Assembly: GCA_017555695.1 (NCBI GenBank)
Contig: JAFZFX010000047.1
Coordinates: forward strand, 1-64,000
Source: Alistipes sp.
GTDB lineage: Bacteria > Bacteroidota > Bacteroidia > Bacteroidales > Rikenellaceae
Direction: 5' to 3'
Length of the DNA: 64,000 bases
Part shown: in pieces, positions 21,245-31,005 of the stretch
How positions within the stretch are numbered: the first letter of the stretch is position 1
Layout of the letters: the number at the start of each line of letters is the position of its first letter
Notes under the pieces: model-generated
Seen by the model: the letters and a program-made list of their open reading frames with translations, nothing else
Databases searched by the model: none
Told to the model about the DNA's origin: nothing
Made by a program: the position numbers and the translations under genes

Positions 21245-21844
21245 CTATCTGAAATCGATTATTTCGTAGTCGCGGTAGCGCGAGCGATCGAACTTTGCGG
21301 GAGAAGTTTTGCTCTTGGCGATGGAGCAGACCTTGACATTAAACCTATCGTCGTAGAGCCTATACTCGATGGCCAGAGGCTCGGCTGTGGACTCCTTTAT
21401 CGTGAGGTAGATTTCACCCTCAACCGACTTATCCTTCGAAACGAGCTTGATGGTCGCTGCTCCCGAGTCGCGCCTCACCACCTCGGAGAGGTAGTCCGTA
21501 CCCGCAAAATCGAAGCATCGAGTTGGGTTATCTAGCACATTACGACTCTTGGTATCCACCTCGTCGATATAGACCTCTTCGTGCTGGTTATCAACCTCAT
21601 ATCGCACCTTGCCGTCGGAGTAAACCTCGGCATCACCCACCGAGATATAGTAGAGATCGCCTGCGACACGGAAATAGCCGCGAGTAGAGTATTCGCCTGC
21701 GTTCATATCAAACTGCACCTCGTAATTGCCCAACTGCCCAACATACTTCGACAAGCGGCCGAGCAGGGCCACAGCATCAGAATTGTTGCTGGCCATCAGC
21801 GGCAAACTAAGTAGCAGCGAGAGTATGGTTAATATCTTTCTCAT
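21245..21844 (-). CDS. lolA: LolA-like outer-membrane lipoprotein carrier protein
   Basis: Periplasmic chaperone-type protein predicted to carry lipoproteins from the inner to the outer membrane. About 199 residues from the ATG at 21844, with a signal peptide (MRKILTILSLLLSLPLMAS) and a beta-rich LolA/LolB-like fold (YSTRGYFRVAGDLYYISV, then EVYIDEVDTKSRNV and TIKLVSKD). The frame is open further upstream into ftsK, but that extension lacks family similarity and the signal peptide fixes the start. It lies 67 bp after ftsK; an ftsK-lolA order is also known from Proteobacteria. Confidence 0.82.
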   Translation of the reverse strand: MRKILTILSLLLSLPLMASNNSDAVALLGRLSKYVGQLGNYEVQFDMNAGEYSTRGYFRVAGDLYYISVGDAEVYSDGKVRYEVDNQHEEVYIDEVDTKSRNVLDNPTRCFDFAGTDYLSEVVRRDSGAATIKLVSKDKSVEGEIYLTIKESTAEPLAIEYRLYDDRFNVKVCSIAKSKTSPAKFDRSRYRDYEIIDFR

Positions 21845-21911
21845 AGAGTGATTCGTTTTACATATAAACGGACAAACTGCCCAATGCAGTATGTCGCGCA
21901 TCATATTTGCG

Positions 21912-24803
21912 CTAAAAAACGCCCAAATCCTGCAATTTAGCCTCCAGCGAGGGCAGGTCATAGAACTTGATTTCGCGCTGCTTTGAGCCCATCTGCGGGC
22001 CTACGATGCCAGCTCGCTCCAACTGCAACATAATGCGACCTGCGCGGTTGAAACCGACCTCATAGGTACGCTGGATGGCAGAAGTAGAGATTGAACCGTT
22101 GGTTACAGCCGCACGGGCAATTTCGCCAAAGAGCGAGTCGTACTTGATGGGGGCACCACTCTCGCCGTCCGACATCGAGCCTCCGCCATCGCCTGAATCG
22201 GGCACAAAATCGGGCAGAGGGTACGCCTCGGTATAACCCTGCTGCTTGGCGATGAAATCAACCAAACGGGTAACCTCAGGAGTATCTACAAGCGCACACT
22301 GGATACGCGTAAGTTCGCCATTGTTAGAGAAGAGCATATCGCCCTTACCGATAAGCTGGTTAGCACCTGGCTGGTCGAGGATAGTACGCGAATCGACAAC
22401 CTGCTGAACACGGAACGCAATACGGGCCGGGAAGTTGGCCTTGATATTACCCGTAATAACCTTAACATCGGGTCGCTGCGTAGCCACGATAAGGTGAATA
22501 CCTACGGCACGAGCCTTCTGCGCCAGACGCATAACGGGAACCTCTACCTCCTTGGCCGTCATAATAAGGTCGGCGTACTCGTCTATGATGACAACGATAT
22601 AGGGCAAATAGCGGTGACCCTTGAGCGGGTTGAGCTGGCGAGAGGTGAACTTTGTGTTGTACTCCACAATATTTCTCACACCCGCCTGCTTACACAGCTC
22701 CAGACGGCGACCCATCTCATCAACCAACGAGTTGAGTACATAAACAGCCTTCTTCGAGTCGGTTACAATAGCCTCATCCTCCGACTCCATCTTGGCCAAG
22801 AAGTGGCGCTCGATCTTGCTATATATCGAGAACTCGACCATCTTGGGGTCAATCATAACGAACTTCAACTCTGACGGATGCTTGCGATAGAGCAACGAGG
22901 TAACGATGGCGTTAAGGCCCACCGACTTACCCATACCCGTAGCACCCGCAACGAGCAGGTGAGGCATCTTGGCAAGGTCGAAAGTGTAGTTCTCATTCTG
23001 GATAGTACGACCAATAACGATAGGCAACTCGGCCTTCGACGACTGGAACTCCTCCGAGAGGATTGACGAGTACATCGAAACAATCTGCTTATCGCGGTTG
23101 GGCACCTCGATACCGATAGTACCACGGCCAGGGATGGGGGCAATGATACGGATGCCGAGAGCCTTGAGGCTCTGTGCGATATCGCGCTCCAAACCCTGAA
23201 TCTTGGCAATCTTAACACCCTGCGCCTGCACGATTTCATAGAGCGTAACCGTAGGGCCGACAGTGGCGTTGATGTCGATGATATCGATACCAAAATTCTT
23301 CAAAGTCTCCTGGATGCGACACTTGTTGTTATAAATCTCGGCATCGCTCACCTTGTTGTTCGATTTGTAATCCTCGAGCAACGACACATAGGGCTTCTTG
23401 TATGACTCCAGGTCGCGCATCGGATCATACAGCGTATTGTCTATTTCACTCTCGTCACGCTGCTGAGGTCTATTCTCTATAACATTGATTACCAGACCAT
23501 CATTCTCAGTCTCGTCAGCACCAGCCACCGGCATACGCACCTCTGGCGCGGGGAAGTGATAATCGGTTGCGACAGGGGGCGGCAACTGCGCTCCGCCTAC
23601 CATAGCACTCGGCTTTAGCTCTTCGCCACCCGACACCACGGCAAAGCCATCGTCATCGAATTGTGGCTCACTCGGCTTGGGAGCAACGGGCTGACTTGAC
23701 GGCTGTGAAGGACGAGAGAGCAGAGCATTGACATCTATCTCGTTAAGGGGCACATCGGCACCAGGCAGAACCATAAAACCATCCTCATCGAATTGAGGCT
23801 CGGCGGGTTTGCTCTCCACGACGGGCTGTGGCTTATTGATGGGCTCAACGATGAATTCGTCCTCCTCTTCAGCAACTACTGAAGGGCGCGACACCATAAC
23901 ATCGCTACGGTATCTATCGTTGATTGTCAGCGGTTTCTGCGGCTCGGTGGCAGGAGTATACTCCACTGCACGGGGCTGCTCGACGGCTACCGTGCGAATC
24001 TCCTCACGCTCCTGTACAGGAACGGGGGTTGGCGCAGGTGCTGCAGCGGGCTCGCTTACCGAAGGTATATTCTGTTGTGCAGGCTCGGCCGTAGTATCAT
24101 CAGCCTCCTCGGCCTCGGCCTCACTCTCCTCAGCTTCGGCCTTGGCGCTCTTGCTGACACTATCCTTAACGGCAGAAACTATCTTCTCGCTCTGATGTAC
24201 CATATTGTCGCTGAAGTCATTAACGATATGGATAAAGTTACGATTGATAAATACTCCCGTAATAACCCAGCCAGCCAAAATCAGCATAGACATACCGAAG
24301 TTACCGATGATTGCGGCCAAATCGGTAGCGCAAGCGTGACCAAGACGACCACCGATATCATAGCTCACACCAAACTGCGAACCCAAGAAACCGAGGGTCA
24401 AGGCGCCCATAATAAGCATCAGCGCCGTACTCAACGCAAAATGGTTGAGGTGGAGCGACTTCTTGCGGAAGATGCGCCAGCCGATAACAACTATAAATAT
24501 TGGTATGATTATACCGAATACTCCAAACGAACAATCGACAAACCAATTTGCAATGTGTGCGCCCAGACTACTGCATATATTCTCGAATGGTACCACCACA
24601 CCCGTCAGCTCCTCGTCATTACGCAGGGCCGACAAATCTGATGACCAATGGAAGAAGTGCGACAAAACCGAAAAAAACGATATAACACCCACTATCAGCA
24701 ACACAAAGCCCAACATCCACAACATATTGTCGTTGGATGATGCCGCCGCTGTGCTCTTGACAGACTTACTTTTAGTGGTGGTCTTTTTAACTTGCTGTGC
24801 CAT
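21912..24803 (-). CDS. ftsK: DNA translocase FtsK/SpoIIIE
   Basis: Septum-anchored DNA pump that clears chromosome termini during division. It is 963 residues with four N-terminal transmembrane segments (about 28-190), a Pro/Glu-rich linker (200-470), then the motor: Walker A GATGMGKSV, Walker B VVIIDEYADL and ATQRPDVKVITG. A C-terminal gamma winged-helix domain (SISTSAIQRTYEVGFNRAGR) reads KOPS-like polarity sites. It is embedded between murI and lolA on the same strand. Confidence 0.95.
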   Translation of the reverse strand: MAQQVKKTTTKSKSVKSTAAASSNDNMLWMLGFVLLIVGVISFFSVLSHFFHWSSDLSALRNDEELTGVVVPFENICSSLGAHIANWFVDCSFGVFGIIIPIFIVVIGWRIFRKKSLHLNHFALSTALMLIMGALTLGFLGSQFGVSYDIGGRLGHACATDLAAIIGNFGMSMLILAGWVITGVFINRNFIHIVNDFSDNMVHQSEKIVSAVKDSVSKSAKAEAEESEAEAEEADDTTAEPAQQNIPSVSEPAAAPAPTPVPVQEREEIRTVAVEQPRAVEYTPATEPQKPLTINDRYRSDVMVSRPSVVAEEEDEFIVEPINKPQPVVESKPAEPQFDEDGFMVLPGADVPLNEIDVNALLSRPSQPSSQPVAPKPSEPQFDDDGFAVVSGGEELKPSAMVGGAQLPPPVATDYHFPAPEVRMPVAGADETENDGLVINVIENRPQQRDESEIDNTLYDPMRDLESYKKPYVSLLEDYKSNNKVSDAEIYNNKCRIQETLKNFGIDIIDINATVGPTVTLYEIVQAQGVKIAKIQGLERDIAQSLKALGIRIIAPIPGRGTIGIEVPNRDKQIVSMYSSILSEEFQSSKAELPIVIGRTIQNENYTFDLAKMPHLLVAGATGMGKSVGLNAIVTSLLYRKHPSELKFVMIDPKMVEFSIYSKIERHFLAKMESEDEAIVTDSKKAVYVLNSLVDEMGRRLELCKQAGVRNIVEYNTKFTSRQLNPLKGHRYLPYIVVIIDEYADLIMTAKEVEVPVMRLAQKARAVGIHLIVATQRPDVKVITGNIKANFPARIAFRVQQVVDSRTILDQPGANQLIGKGDMLFSNNGELTRIQCALVDTPEVTRLVDFIAKQQGYTEAYPLPDFVPDSGDGGGSMSDGESGAPIKYDSLFGEIARAAVTNGSISTSAIQRTYEVGFNRAGRIMLQLERAGIVGPQMGSKQREIKFYDLPSLEAKLQDLGVF

Positions 24804-24860
24804 ATTATAGTAAACTCTATGCCCGCAGGCAAATCGTAAAAGTTGATTATCTCTATATTA

Positions 24861-25676
24861 TTAATAATGTATAGCCCTACACTTTACATCATCCGAGGGG
24901 CCAACCTCTCGGCCAAAGGCCTTGCAACTTAAACGCTCGGCATAAGCCTCATCTGCGAATGTAAGGAACTCATATCGGGCATCGTTATCGTCCTCGGCTC
25001 TGATGTCGTACTTATCGAGCAGACTCTCCACTCGTTTTTCGACCGCCTCACCCGAATCGATGACTCGCACCGCTCTATCGCCTATGACCTTATCTATAAC
25101 GCCACGCAGAAATGGATAGTGCGTACAACCCAAAACTATGGTATCGGCACCCGCCTCAATCACGGGCTCTATCACACGACGGACAACAACCTCGGTACTC
25201 TCCTCCGCCTCGGCATTGGCCTCGACAGCCTCGACAAAGCCACGACCCACCGCCTTGATGACCTCGACACCCTCTCCATATTTGGAAAGTGTTGTCAAGA
25301 ACTTCTCAGCCTGAAGGCTACGCTCGGTAGCAACCACGCCCACCACCCCACTGCGGGTTGTAAGGCAAGCGGGCTTCACTGCCGGCTCAAGACCCACGAA
25401 GGGTATATCGGGGTACTTCTCGCGCAAGCACTTAATAGCGACAGCCGTTGCAGTATTACAAGCCACGACAATCATCTTGCAGCCGCGCTCGATAAGCACC
25501 TCAACAGAGCGTTGTGCCAACTCAAGTATCCTCTCGGGCGGCAATGCTCCGTAAGGGCAGTGCAAACCATCACCCAGATAGACAAGCGACTCATCGGGCA
25601 ATGACCAGTAGAGTTCACGCCACACAGACAATCCGCCAAAGCCTGAATCGTATAGACCTATCGGCTTATTGTTCAT
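24861..25676 (-). CDS. murI: Glutamate racemase
   Basis: Interconverts L- and D-glutamate to supply D-Glu for peptidoglycan, without a cofactor. It is 271 residues with the two catalytic cysteines C73 (VACNTAT) and C184 (GCTHYPF) and the opening IGLYDSGFGGLSVW containing the conserved DSG. It overlaps aroK by 11 bp and precedes ftsK by 57 bp. The C-terminal extension of about 30 residues is not informative. Confidence 0.95.
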   Translation of the reverse strand: MNNKPIGLYDSGFGGLSVWRELYWSLPDESLVYLGDGLHCPYGALPPERILELAQRSVEVLIERGCKMIVVACNTATAVAIKCLREKYPDIPFVGLEPAVKPACLTTRSGVVGVVATERSLQAEKFLTTLSKYGEGVEVIKAVGRGFVEAVEANAEAEESTEVVVRRVIEPVIEAGADTIVLGCTHYPFLRGVIDKVIGDRAVRVIDSGEAVEKRVESLLDKYDIRAEDDNDARYEFLTFADEAYAERLSCKAFGREVGPSDDVKCRAIHY

Positions 25677-26193
25677 CGGACTGCAGTTTTGAGAGTATAT
25701 ACTCGATGATTGCCTCGTCGCTCATCTCCGAACACTCGATAATGTGGCTCGCGCGGGCATAAAAAGGCTCTCGCTCGGCCATATTCACACGCATAAACTG
25801 CACCAACTCCTCGTCGTTTAGACCACGCAACTTGGGGCGTTTCTGTCGTCCGTGAGGACTCAGGCGCGAAGCTATCTGTTCGGGGGTGCGACGCAGATAG
25901 AAAGTGTAGCCAACGGCGGTCATACGCTCCATATTATCACGCCAGGTAGGAGCTCCTCCTCCCGCCGAGATAATCACATTGCCCTCCTTTCGGCCCAACT
26001 CCTCGATAAGATTACTCTCCAGCGTACGGAAATACTCCTCGCCCTCGTAGGCAAAGATATCGGGGATGGTAGCACCCTCGCGCTCCTCGATGATGTTATC
26101 CATATCGACAAACTCGTAGCCAGCTCTCTTGGCCAACTTACGGCCCAGCGAACTCTTGCCGCAACCCATATATCCTATCAAAAAGAGTTTCAT
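25666..26193 (-). CDS. aroK: Shikimate kinase
   Basis: Phosphorylates shikimate with ATP in the chorismate pathway. It is 175 residues with P-loop GYMGCGKSS at the N-terminus, the DMDNIIEEREG shikimate-binding region, the GGGAPTW segment and the LID-region arginine in RLSPHGRQKRP. Overlap with murI and the 38-bp gap to parC suggest co-transcription. Confidence 0.95.
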   Translation of the reverse strand: MKLFLIGYMGCGKSSLGRKLAKRAGYEFVDMDNIIEEREGATIPDIFAYEGEEYFRTLESNLIEELGRKEGNVIISAGGGAPTWRDNMERMTAVGYTFYLRRTPEQIASRLSPHGRQKRPKLRGLNDEELVQFMRVNMAEREPFYARASHIIECSEMSDEAIIEYILSKLQSDEQ

Positions 26194-26231
26194 TGTGCGT
26201 AGAAAAATAATCTATCTTAAAAAATATTTCG

Positions 26232-29024
26232 TTAGAACAGATTTAACTGTTCAGGATCGATAACCATAACTGTGGTCTCCTTATCTTCAGCTTGTGCCGA
26301 CGGCTGGGGCTCCCACTCCTCGGCATCGGCAGTGGTATCAGCCACTACATCCATAGCATCGGCCAAATCTACAACCTCGGCATCCTCAACGCCCGCATCG
26401 TCGTAAGCCTCTTCGGCCGACTCGTCAATTTCGGTCTCGATGAATGTCAAGCTTTCAACATCGTATGTGGTGATGCGCTTACCCTTGGCTCGGTGGCTCT
26501 TCACGCCCACAAATGAGTCCACATCCATATCGTCGGCAGGACGAGTAGCCTGCGCTCCCTTGTAGGTGATATGCAGTGTGGCACCAGCCTTATCGGTGAT
26601 GGTAACGAAGTCCATTGTGGCGTCATCCTCCAGGAACGAGAGCATCTTCTCGCTCATCTCCAACTGGAAGCGCTTCATATAGTAGTAGTTCTGCTCCTTA
26701 TCGAAGTAGCAGAGGCTATAAACCTTACCTGCGACATATCGCTCGACGCGCACCGTCTCGTCGGGGAAGTGCTGATCAACGCTGAAGCCCGTGATGTAGT
26801 ACTGCGACTTTGAAGTCCAGATAACGAGCTTATCCTCGCCCTTGAACTCACCCAACAGAATGCCTCGTCCATCAGTGTTCAGACGGCGTACATCCTCGTC
26901 GTACCATATATTCTGACCGCCCAAAGTAGATACTCCGCGCTCCTTCAAGACAATCTTGTTGATGCCATAACGCGAGAAGAGATTACCCTGGCTCTGACGG
27001 CCCTTGATGGCAACAGTCGAGAAGTCCAAATCGACAATCACCTTCTTTAGGCGCGGGCGGGGACGGAAGTAGATCTTCAGCACCTCGGCCTCGCCGTTGG
27101 GATTAACCGACATATAGAGAATCTCACTCTTGGGCGTACCCTTGGTAAGGTCATAAACCTTGTCGCGGGTGATGCTCTTGATGGCGCAACGCTTCATCAT
27201 AATCGCTCCGCCTCGACCATCACGGTAGAGGACATTGTATATTGTGCGCTCGTCGTTGCGCTTGAAGACGCCGATGTAGTGGATATTCTTCTCAAAGAAT
27301 ACCTTGTCGAGAACCTTCTTAATCACATAGCGACCATCCTTGAGGATGACGATGATATCGTCAATATCGCTACAATCGCATACATACTCAGGATTCTGCA
27401 TACCCTTGGCAGATGTTCCGAAGAAGCCCTCGGCACGGTCCACATAGAGTTTAGCGTTGGTGACAGCCACCTTTGTAGCCTCGATAACATCGAACTCACG
27501 AATCTCGGTCTTACGCTCGCGACCAGCGCCATAGCGCTCGCGGATACGTTCGTAGTAGGCAATAGTATATTCGGTGAGGTGCTCGATATCGTACTTCGTA
27601 GCCTCGATATCGGCCTCGATACGCTTAATCTCGTTATCGTTCTTATCCTTATCGAAACGAGAGATGCGGATAAACTTAAGCTCCGTAAGGCGCTTGATAT
27701 CCTCCTGCGTAACCTCGCGGCGGAGCAACTTCTTGAATGGTTCCAGACCAGCATCAACAGCTGCGTATGCATCCTCAGGAGTACGGCAACCCTCGATGCG
27801 CTCGTAAATCTTATTCTCGATAAAGATACGCTCGAGTGAGGCAGCGTGCCAAGCCTCGTTAAGCTCGAAGAGACGAATCTCCAACTCGCGACCAAAGAGT
27901 GAGCGAGTGCGATTAGCCGAATGGCGAAGGATATCCTTGACACCCATAAAGCAGGGCTTGTCATCGACAATAACGCAAGAGTTGGGCGAGATAGACACCT
28001 CACACGCAGTAAATGCGTAGAGAGCATCGATAGTCTTGTCGCTCGACTCGTCGTTGGCCACATGGATAACAATCTCCACCTTGTCGGCCGTAAGGTCATC
28101 GACCTTCTTAATCTTAATCTTACCCTTCTCGTTAGCCTTGATGATTGACTCCTTGATAGACTCGGAAGTGGTAGAGTATGGAATCTCGGTAATAACAAGC
28201 GTGCGCTTATCCACCTTTGAGATGCGGGCACGCACCTTGACAGTACCGCCTCTAACACCGTCGTTGTAGCGGCTGGCATCCATTAAACCTCCCGTAGGGA
28301 AGTCGGGCAGAAGCTGGAAATCCTCACCCTTGAGGTAAGCGATACTTGCCGAGATAAGCTCGTTGAAGTTATGCGGCAAAATCTTTGAGGCCAAACCCAC
28401 GGCAATACCCTCGGTACCCTGTGCCAACAACAACGGGAACTTAACAGGCAGAGTAACGGGCTCATCGTTACGGCCATCGTACGAGCGCATCCACTCGGTG
28501 GTCTTGTTATTATAGACCACATCCAAAGCAAACTTCGACAGACGGGCCTCGATATAACGACCCGCTGCGGCATCATCACCCGTGAGGATGTTACCCCAGT
28601 TACCCTGTGTATCAATCAGCAGACCTTTCTGTCCGAGCTGTACCAACGCATCCTTGATAGAGGCATCACCGTGAGGGTGGTACTTCATCACATCACCCAC
28701 AATGCTCTGCACCTTGGTACGCACACCATCGGCACAGTGACGCTTCATCGTATGCAAGATACGACGCTGTACAGGTTTCAGACCATCGTCAATGTGCGGC
28801 ACGGCACGCTCCAGAATAACATACGAGGCGTAGTCCAAAAACCAGTTCTGGTACATACCCGTAAGTTTGCGCATACTGCCTCCGTCGCTGAACAAGCGAT
28901 TGAACTTATTGTTGCTGACTGCAGACTGCTCATCATAGTTGAGTTCGTCGTTCTCGGCGTCTGCGACGACATCCGACATCGACTCAATCTCCTGCGATTC
29001 CAATATATCTTTCTCTTCTGCCAT
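26232..29024 (-). CDS. parC: DNA topoisomerase IV subunit A
   Basis: Decatenates daughter chromosomes with ParE. It is 930 residues. The catalytic tyrosine is Y157 in AAGRYIEARLS and the breakage-reunion core is recognisable from VPHIDDGLKPVQRRIL. The region matching the quinolone pocket reads HPHGDASIKDAL. It is more divergent than gyrA, with a C-terminal domain lacking a GyrA box and an acidic Asp/Glu/Ala-rich tail, which separates it from GyrA. It is 32 bp downstream of parE. Confidence 0.94.
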   Translation of the reverse strand: MAEEKDILESQEIESMSDVVADAENDELNYDEQSAVSNNKFNRLFSDGGSMRKLTGMYQNWFLDYASYVILERAVPHIDDGLKPVQRRILHTMKRHCADGVRTKVQSIVGDVMKYHPHGDASIKDALVQLGQKGLLIDTQGNWGNILTGDDAAAGRYIEARLSKFALDVVYNNKTTEWMRSYDGRNDEPVTLPVKFPLLLAQGTEGIAVGLASKILPHNFNELISASIAYLKGEDFQLLPDFPTGGLMDASRYNDGVRGGTVKVRARISKVDKRTLVITEIPYSTTSESIKESIIKANEKGKIKIKKVDDLTADKVEIVIHVANDESSDKTIDALYAFTACEVSISPNSCVIVDDKPCFMGVKDILRHSANRTRSLFGRELEIRLFELNEAWHAASLERIFIENKIYERIEGCRTPEDAYAAVDAGLEPFKKLLRREVTQEDIKRLTELKFIRISRFDKDKNDNEIKRIEADIEATKYDIEHLTEYTIAYYERIRERYGAGRERKTEIREFDVIEATKVAVTNAKLYVDRAEGFFGTSAKGMQNPEYVCDCSDIDDIIVILKDGRYVIKKVLDKVFFEKNIHYIGVFKRNDERTIYNVLYRDGRGGAIMMKRCAIKSITRDKVYDLTKGTPKSEILYMSVNPNGEAEVLKIYFRPRPRLKKVIVDLDFSTVAIKGRQSQGNLFSRYGINKIVLKERGVSTLGGQNIWYDEDVRRLNTDGRGILLGEFKGEDKLVIWTSKSQYYITGFSVDQHFPDETVRVERYVAGKVYSLCYFDKEQNYYYMKRFQLEMSEKMLSFLEDDATMDFVTITDKAGATLHITYKGAQATRPADDMDVDSFVGVKSHRAKGKRITTYDVESLTFIETEIDESAEEAYDDAGVEDAEVVDLADAMDVVADTTADAEEWEPQPSAQAEDKETTVMVIDPEQLNLF

Positions 29025-29055
29025 CTATGGTAGATTTCTTATCTGTTGTGTAAAC

Positions 29056-30927
29056 TTATGCTATATCATCCACAATATCCTCCTCGATACGAAGGTTATT
29101 GACAATAAAATTCTGGCGGTCGAAGGTATTGACACCCATATAGAACTCCAGCAAGTCGTTGATGGGGTCATCCTTGGTGAGGCGTACCTTGTCAAGACGC
29201 ATATTCTCGCCGATAAGATCCTTAAACTCCTCGGGCGAGATCTCACCCAAACCCTTGAATCGTGTAATCTCGGCCGTTGCACCGCACTTCTTGATAGCCT
29301 TCTGGCGCTCCTCCTCGGTGTAGCAGTAGAAGTTTTCCTTCTTATTCTGCACACGGAACAGCGGAGTCTGCAAGATGTAGAGGTGTCCCGCACGAATCAG
29401 CTCGGGGTAGAACTGCAGGAAGAAGCTCGTCATCAAAAGGCGGATGTGCATACCATCGACATCGGCATCTGTTGCGATAATGACCTTGTTGAAACGCAGA
29501 TTCTCCAGACCATCCTCGATGTTGAGCGCCGCCTGCAAGAGGTTGAACTCCTCGTTCTCGTAGATGAGTTTCTTGGTGAGTCCGTAGCAGTTCTTGGGCT
29601 TACCACGCAAACAGAATACGGCCTGCGTCATAGCGTCGCGCGTCTGCGTGATGGGACCCATAGCCGAAAGACCCTCGGTGATGAAGATCATTGTCTTCTC
29701 GGCCAGCGGGTTCTTGCTATCGGTGAGGTGTACCTTGCAGTCACGCAACTTACGGTTGTTCACCGCCACCTTCTTGGCTGTCTCGCGAGCCTTCTTCTGT
29801 ATGCCAGAGATAGCCTTGCGAGCCTTCTCGTTCTCGTTAATCTTCTTCTGCAATACCTGCACAGTCTCGGGGTGCTTATGCAGATAGTTGTCGAGGTTCA
29901 TTGTCAGGAAGTCACCCACAAACTGCTGCATCGACACACCTGGAGCAATCTCCTTTGAGCCGAGACGAATCTTGGTCTGCGACTCAAATACAGGGTCGTT
30001 CATTCTAACCGAAATGGCAGCAATGATTGATGTGCGAACATCCGACGGGTCATAGTCCTTCTTGAAGAACTCCTTCACAACCTTGGCTACCGAAGCACGG
30101 AAAGCCGCCTGATGCGTACCGCCCTGGGGTGTGTACTGACCATTGACGAATGAGTAGTAGCTCTCGCCATAGCCTGCGCCGTGAGTGATAACCACATCGA
30201 TATCGTCACCCGAAAGGTAAATAGGCGGATAGAGGGGCTCCTCCGAGAGGTTGTCGTTCACCAAATCCAAAAGACCATTCTTCGACACATACTCCTGGCC
30301 GTTGAGGACAATCTTAAGGCCGAGATTAAGGTAGGTGTAGTTACGCACCAACTGCTCGACATAGTCCATATTGTAGGCGTACTTGCCGAAGATCTCCTCA
30401 TCAACACGGAAGCTGATGAATGTACCGTTGCGCTCCTCGACACCACTCTCCCAGCGGTCAGACACCTCAAGACCCTTGGCGAATGTTACCGTGTGAGCCT
30501 CGCCGTCACGCACCGAGCGTGCTGTAAACTCGCTCGAGAGCATATTCACGGCCTTAACACCCACACCATTCAGACCTACGGTCTTCTGGAAGGCATCACC
30601 GTCGTACTTACCACCCGTATTCATCTGGCTGACGGCAGCCGACAGCGACTTCAACGGAATACCACGACCATAGTCGCGCACCGACACGACATTGTCCTCG
30701 ATAGTAATCTCGACCTTGTCGCCAGCGCCCATAATAAACTCGTCGATAGAGTTATCTACGGTCTCCTTGATCAGCACATAGATACCATCGTCCGACTGTG
30801 AGCCATCGCCCAACTTACCGATGTACATACCCGGACGAAGACGCAAGTGCTCGCGAGGCGAGAGGGTCTTAATCGAGGCATCATCGTAAGCCACCGTGGC
30901 TTGATTATTTTTCGTATTATTTGCCAT
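29056..30927 (-). CDS. parE: DNA topoisomerase IV subunit B
   Basis: ATPase subunit of topoisomerase IV. It is 623 residues: GHKL ATPase domain with KETVDNSIDEF (conserved Glu/Asn), DYGRGIP and NGVGVKAVN; transducer domain; then a Toprim domain with ATDADVDGMHIR as the metal-binding Asp-rich motif. The first Toprim motif reads TEGLSA rather than the usual EGDSA. It is short relative to GyrB and pairs with parC 32 bp downstream. A TAnnTTTG element lies 28 bp upstream. Confidence 0.94.
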   Translation of the reverse strand: MANNTKNNQATVAYDDASIKTLSPREHLRLRPGMYIGKLGDGSQSDDGIYVLIKETVDNSIDEFIMGAGDKVEITIEDNVVSVRDYGRGIPLKSLSAAVSQMNTGGKYDGDAFQKTVGLNGVGVKAVNMLSSEFTARSVRDGEAHTVTFAKGLEVSDRWESGVEERNGTFISFRVDEEIFGKYAYNMDYVEQLVRNYTYLNLGLKIVLNGQEYVSKNGLLDLVNDNLSEEPLYPPIYLSGDDIDVVITHGAGYGESYYSFVNGQYTPQGGTHQAAFRASVAKVVKEFFKKDYDPSDVRTSIIAAISVRMNDPVFESQTKIRLGSKEIAPGVSMQQFVGDFLTMNLDNYLHKHPETVQVLQKKINENEKARKAISGIQKKARETAKKVAVNNRKLRDCKVHLTDSKNPLAEKTMIFITEGLSAMGPITQTRDAMTQAVFCLRGKPKNCYGLTKKLIYENEEFNLLQAALNIEDGLENLRFNKVIIATDADVDGMHIRLLMTSFFLQFYPELIRAGHLYILQTPLFRVQNKKENFYCYTEEERQKAIKKCGATAEITRFKGLGEISPEEFKDLIGENMRLDKVRLTKDDPINDLLEFYMGVNTFDRQNFIVNNLRIEEDIVDDIA

Positions 30928-30954
30928 ATCTGCTTAATTGCTCATCGTTAGCCG

Positions 30955-30962
30955 CAAAATTA
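30955..30962 (-). promoter_or_regulatory. -7 promoter element of the parE-parC unit
   Basis: CAAAATTA on the plus strand reads TAATTTTG on the minus strand, matching TAnnTTTG, 28 bp upstream of parE. No TTG at the usual distance was found. Read-through from plsC is also possible. Confidence 0.5.
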
Positions 30963-31005
30963 CTGCGGCAAAATGCCAATTTCTGTCACTTGTCAGAAAA
31001 TGTGG

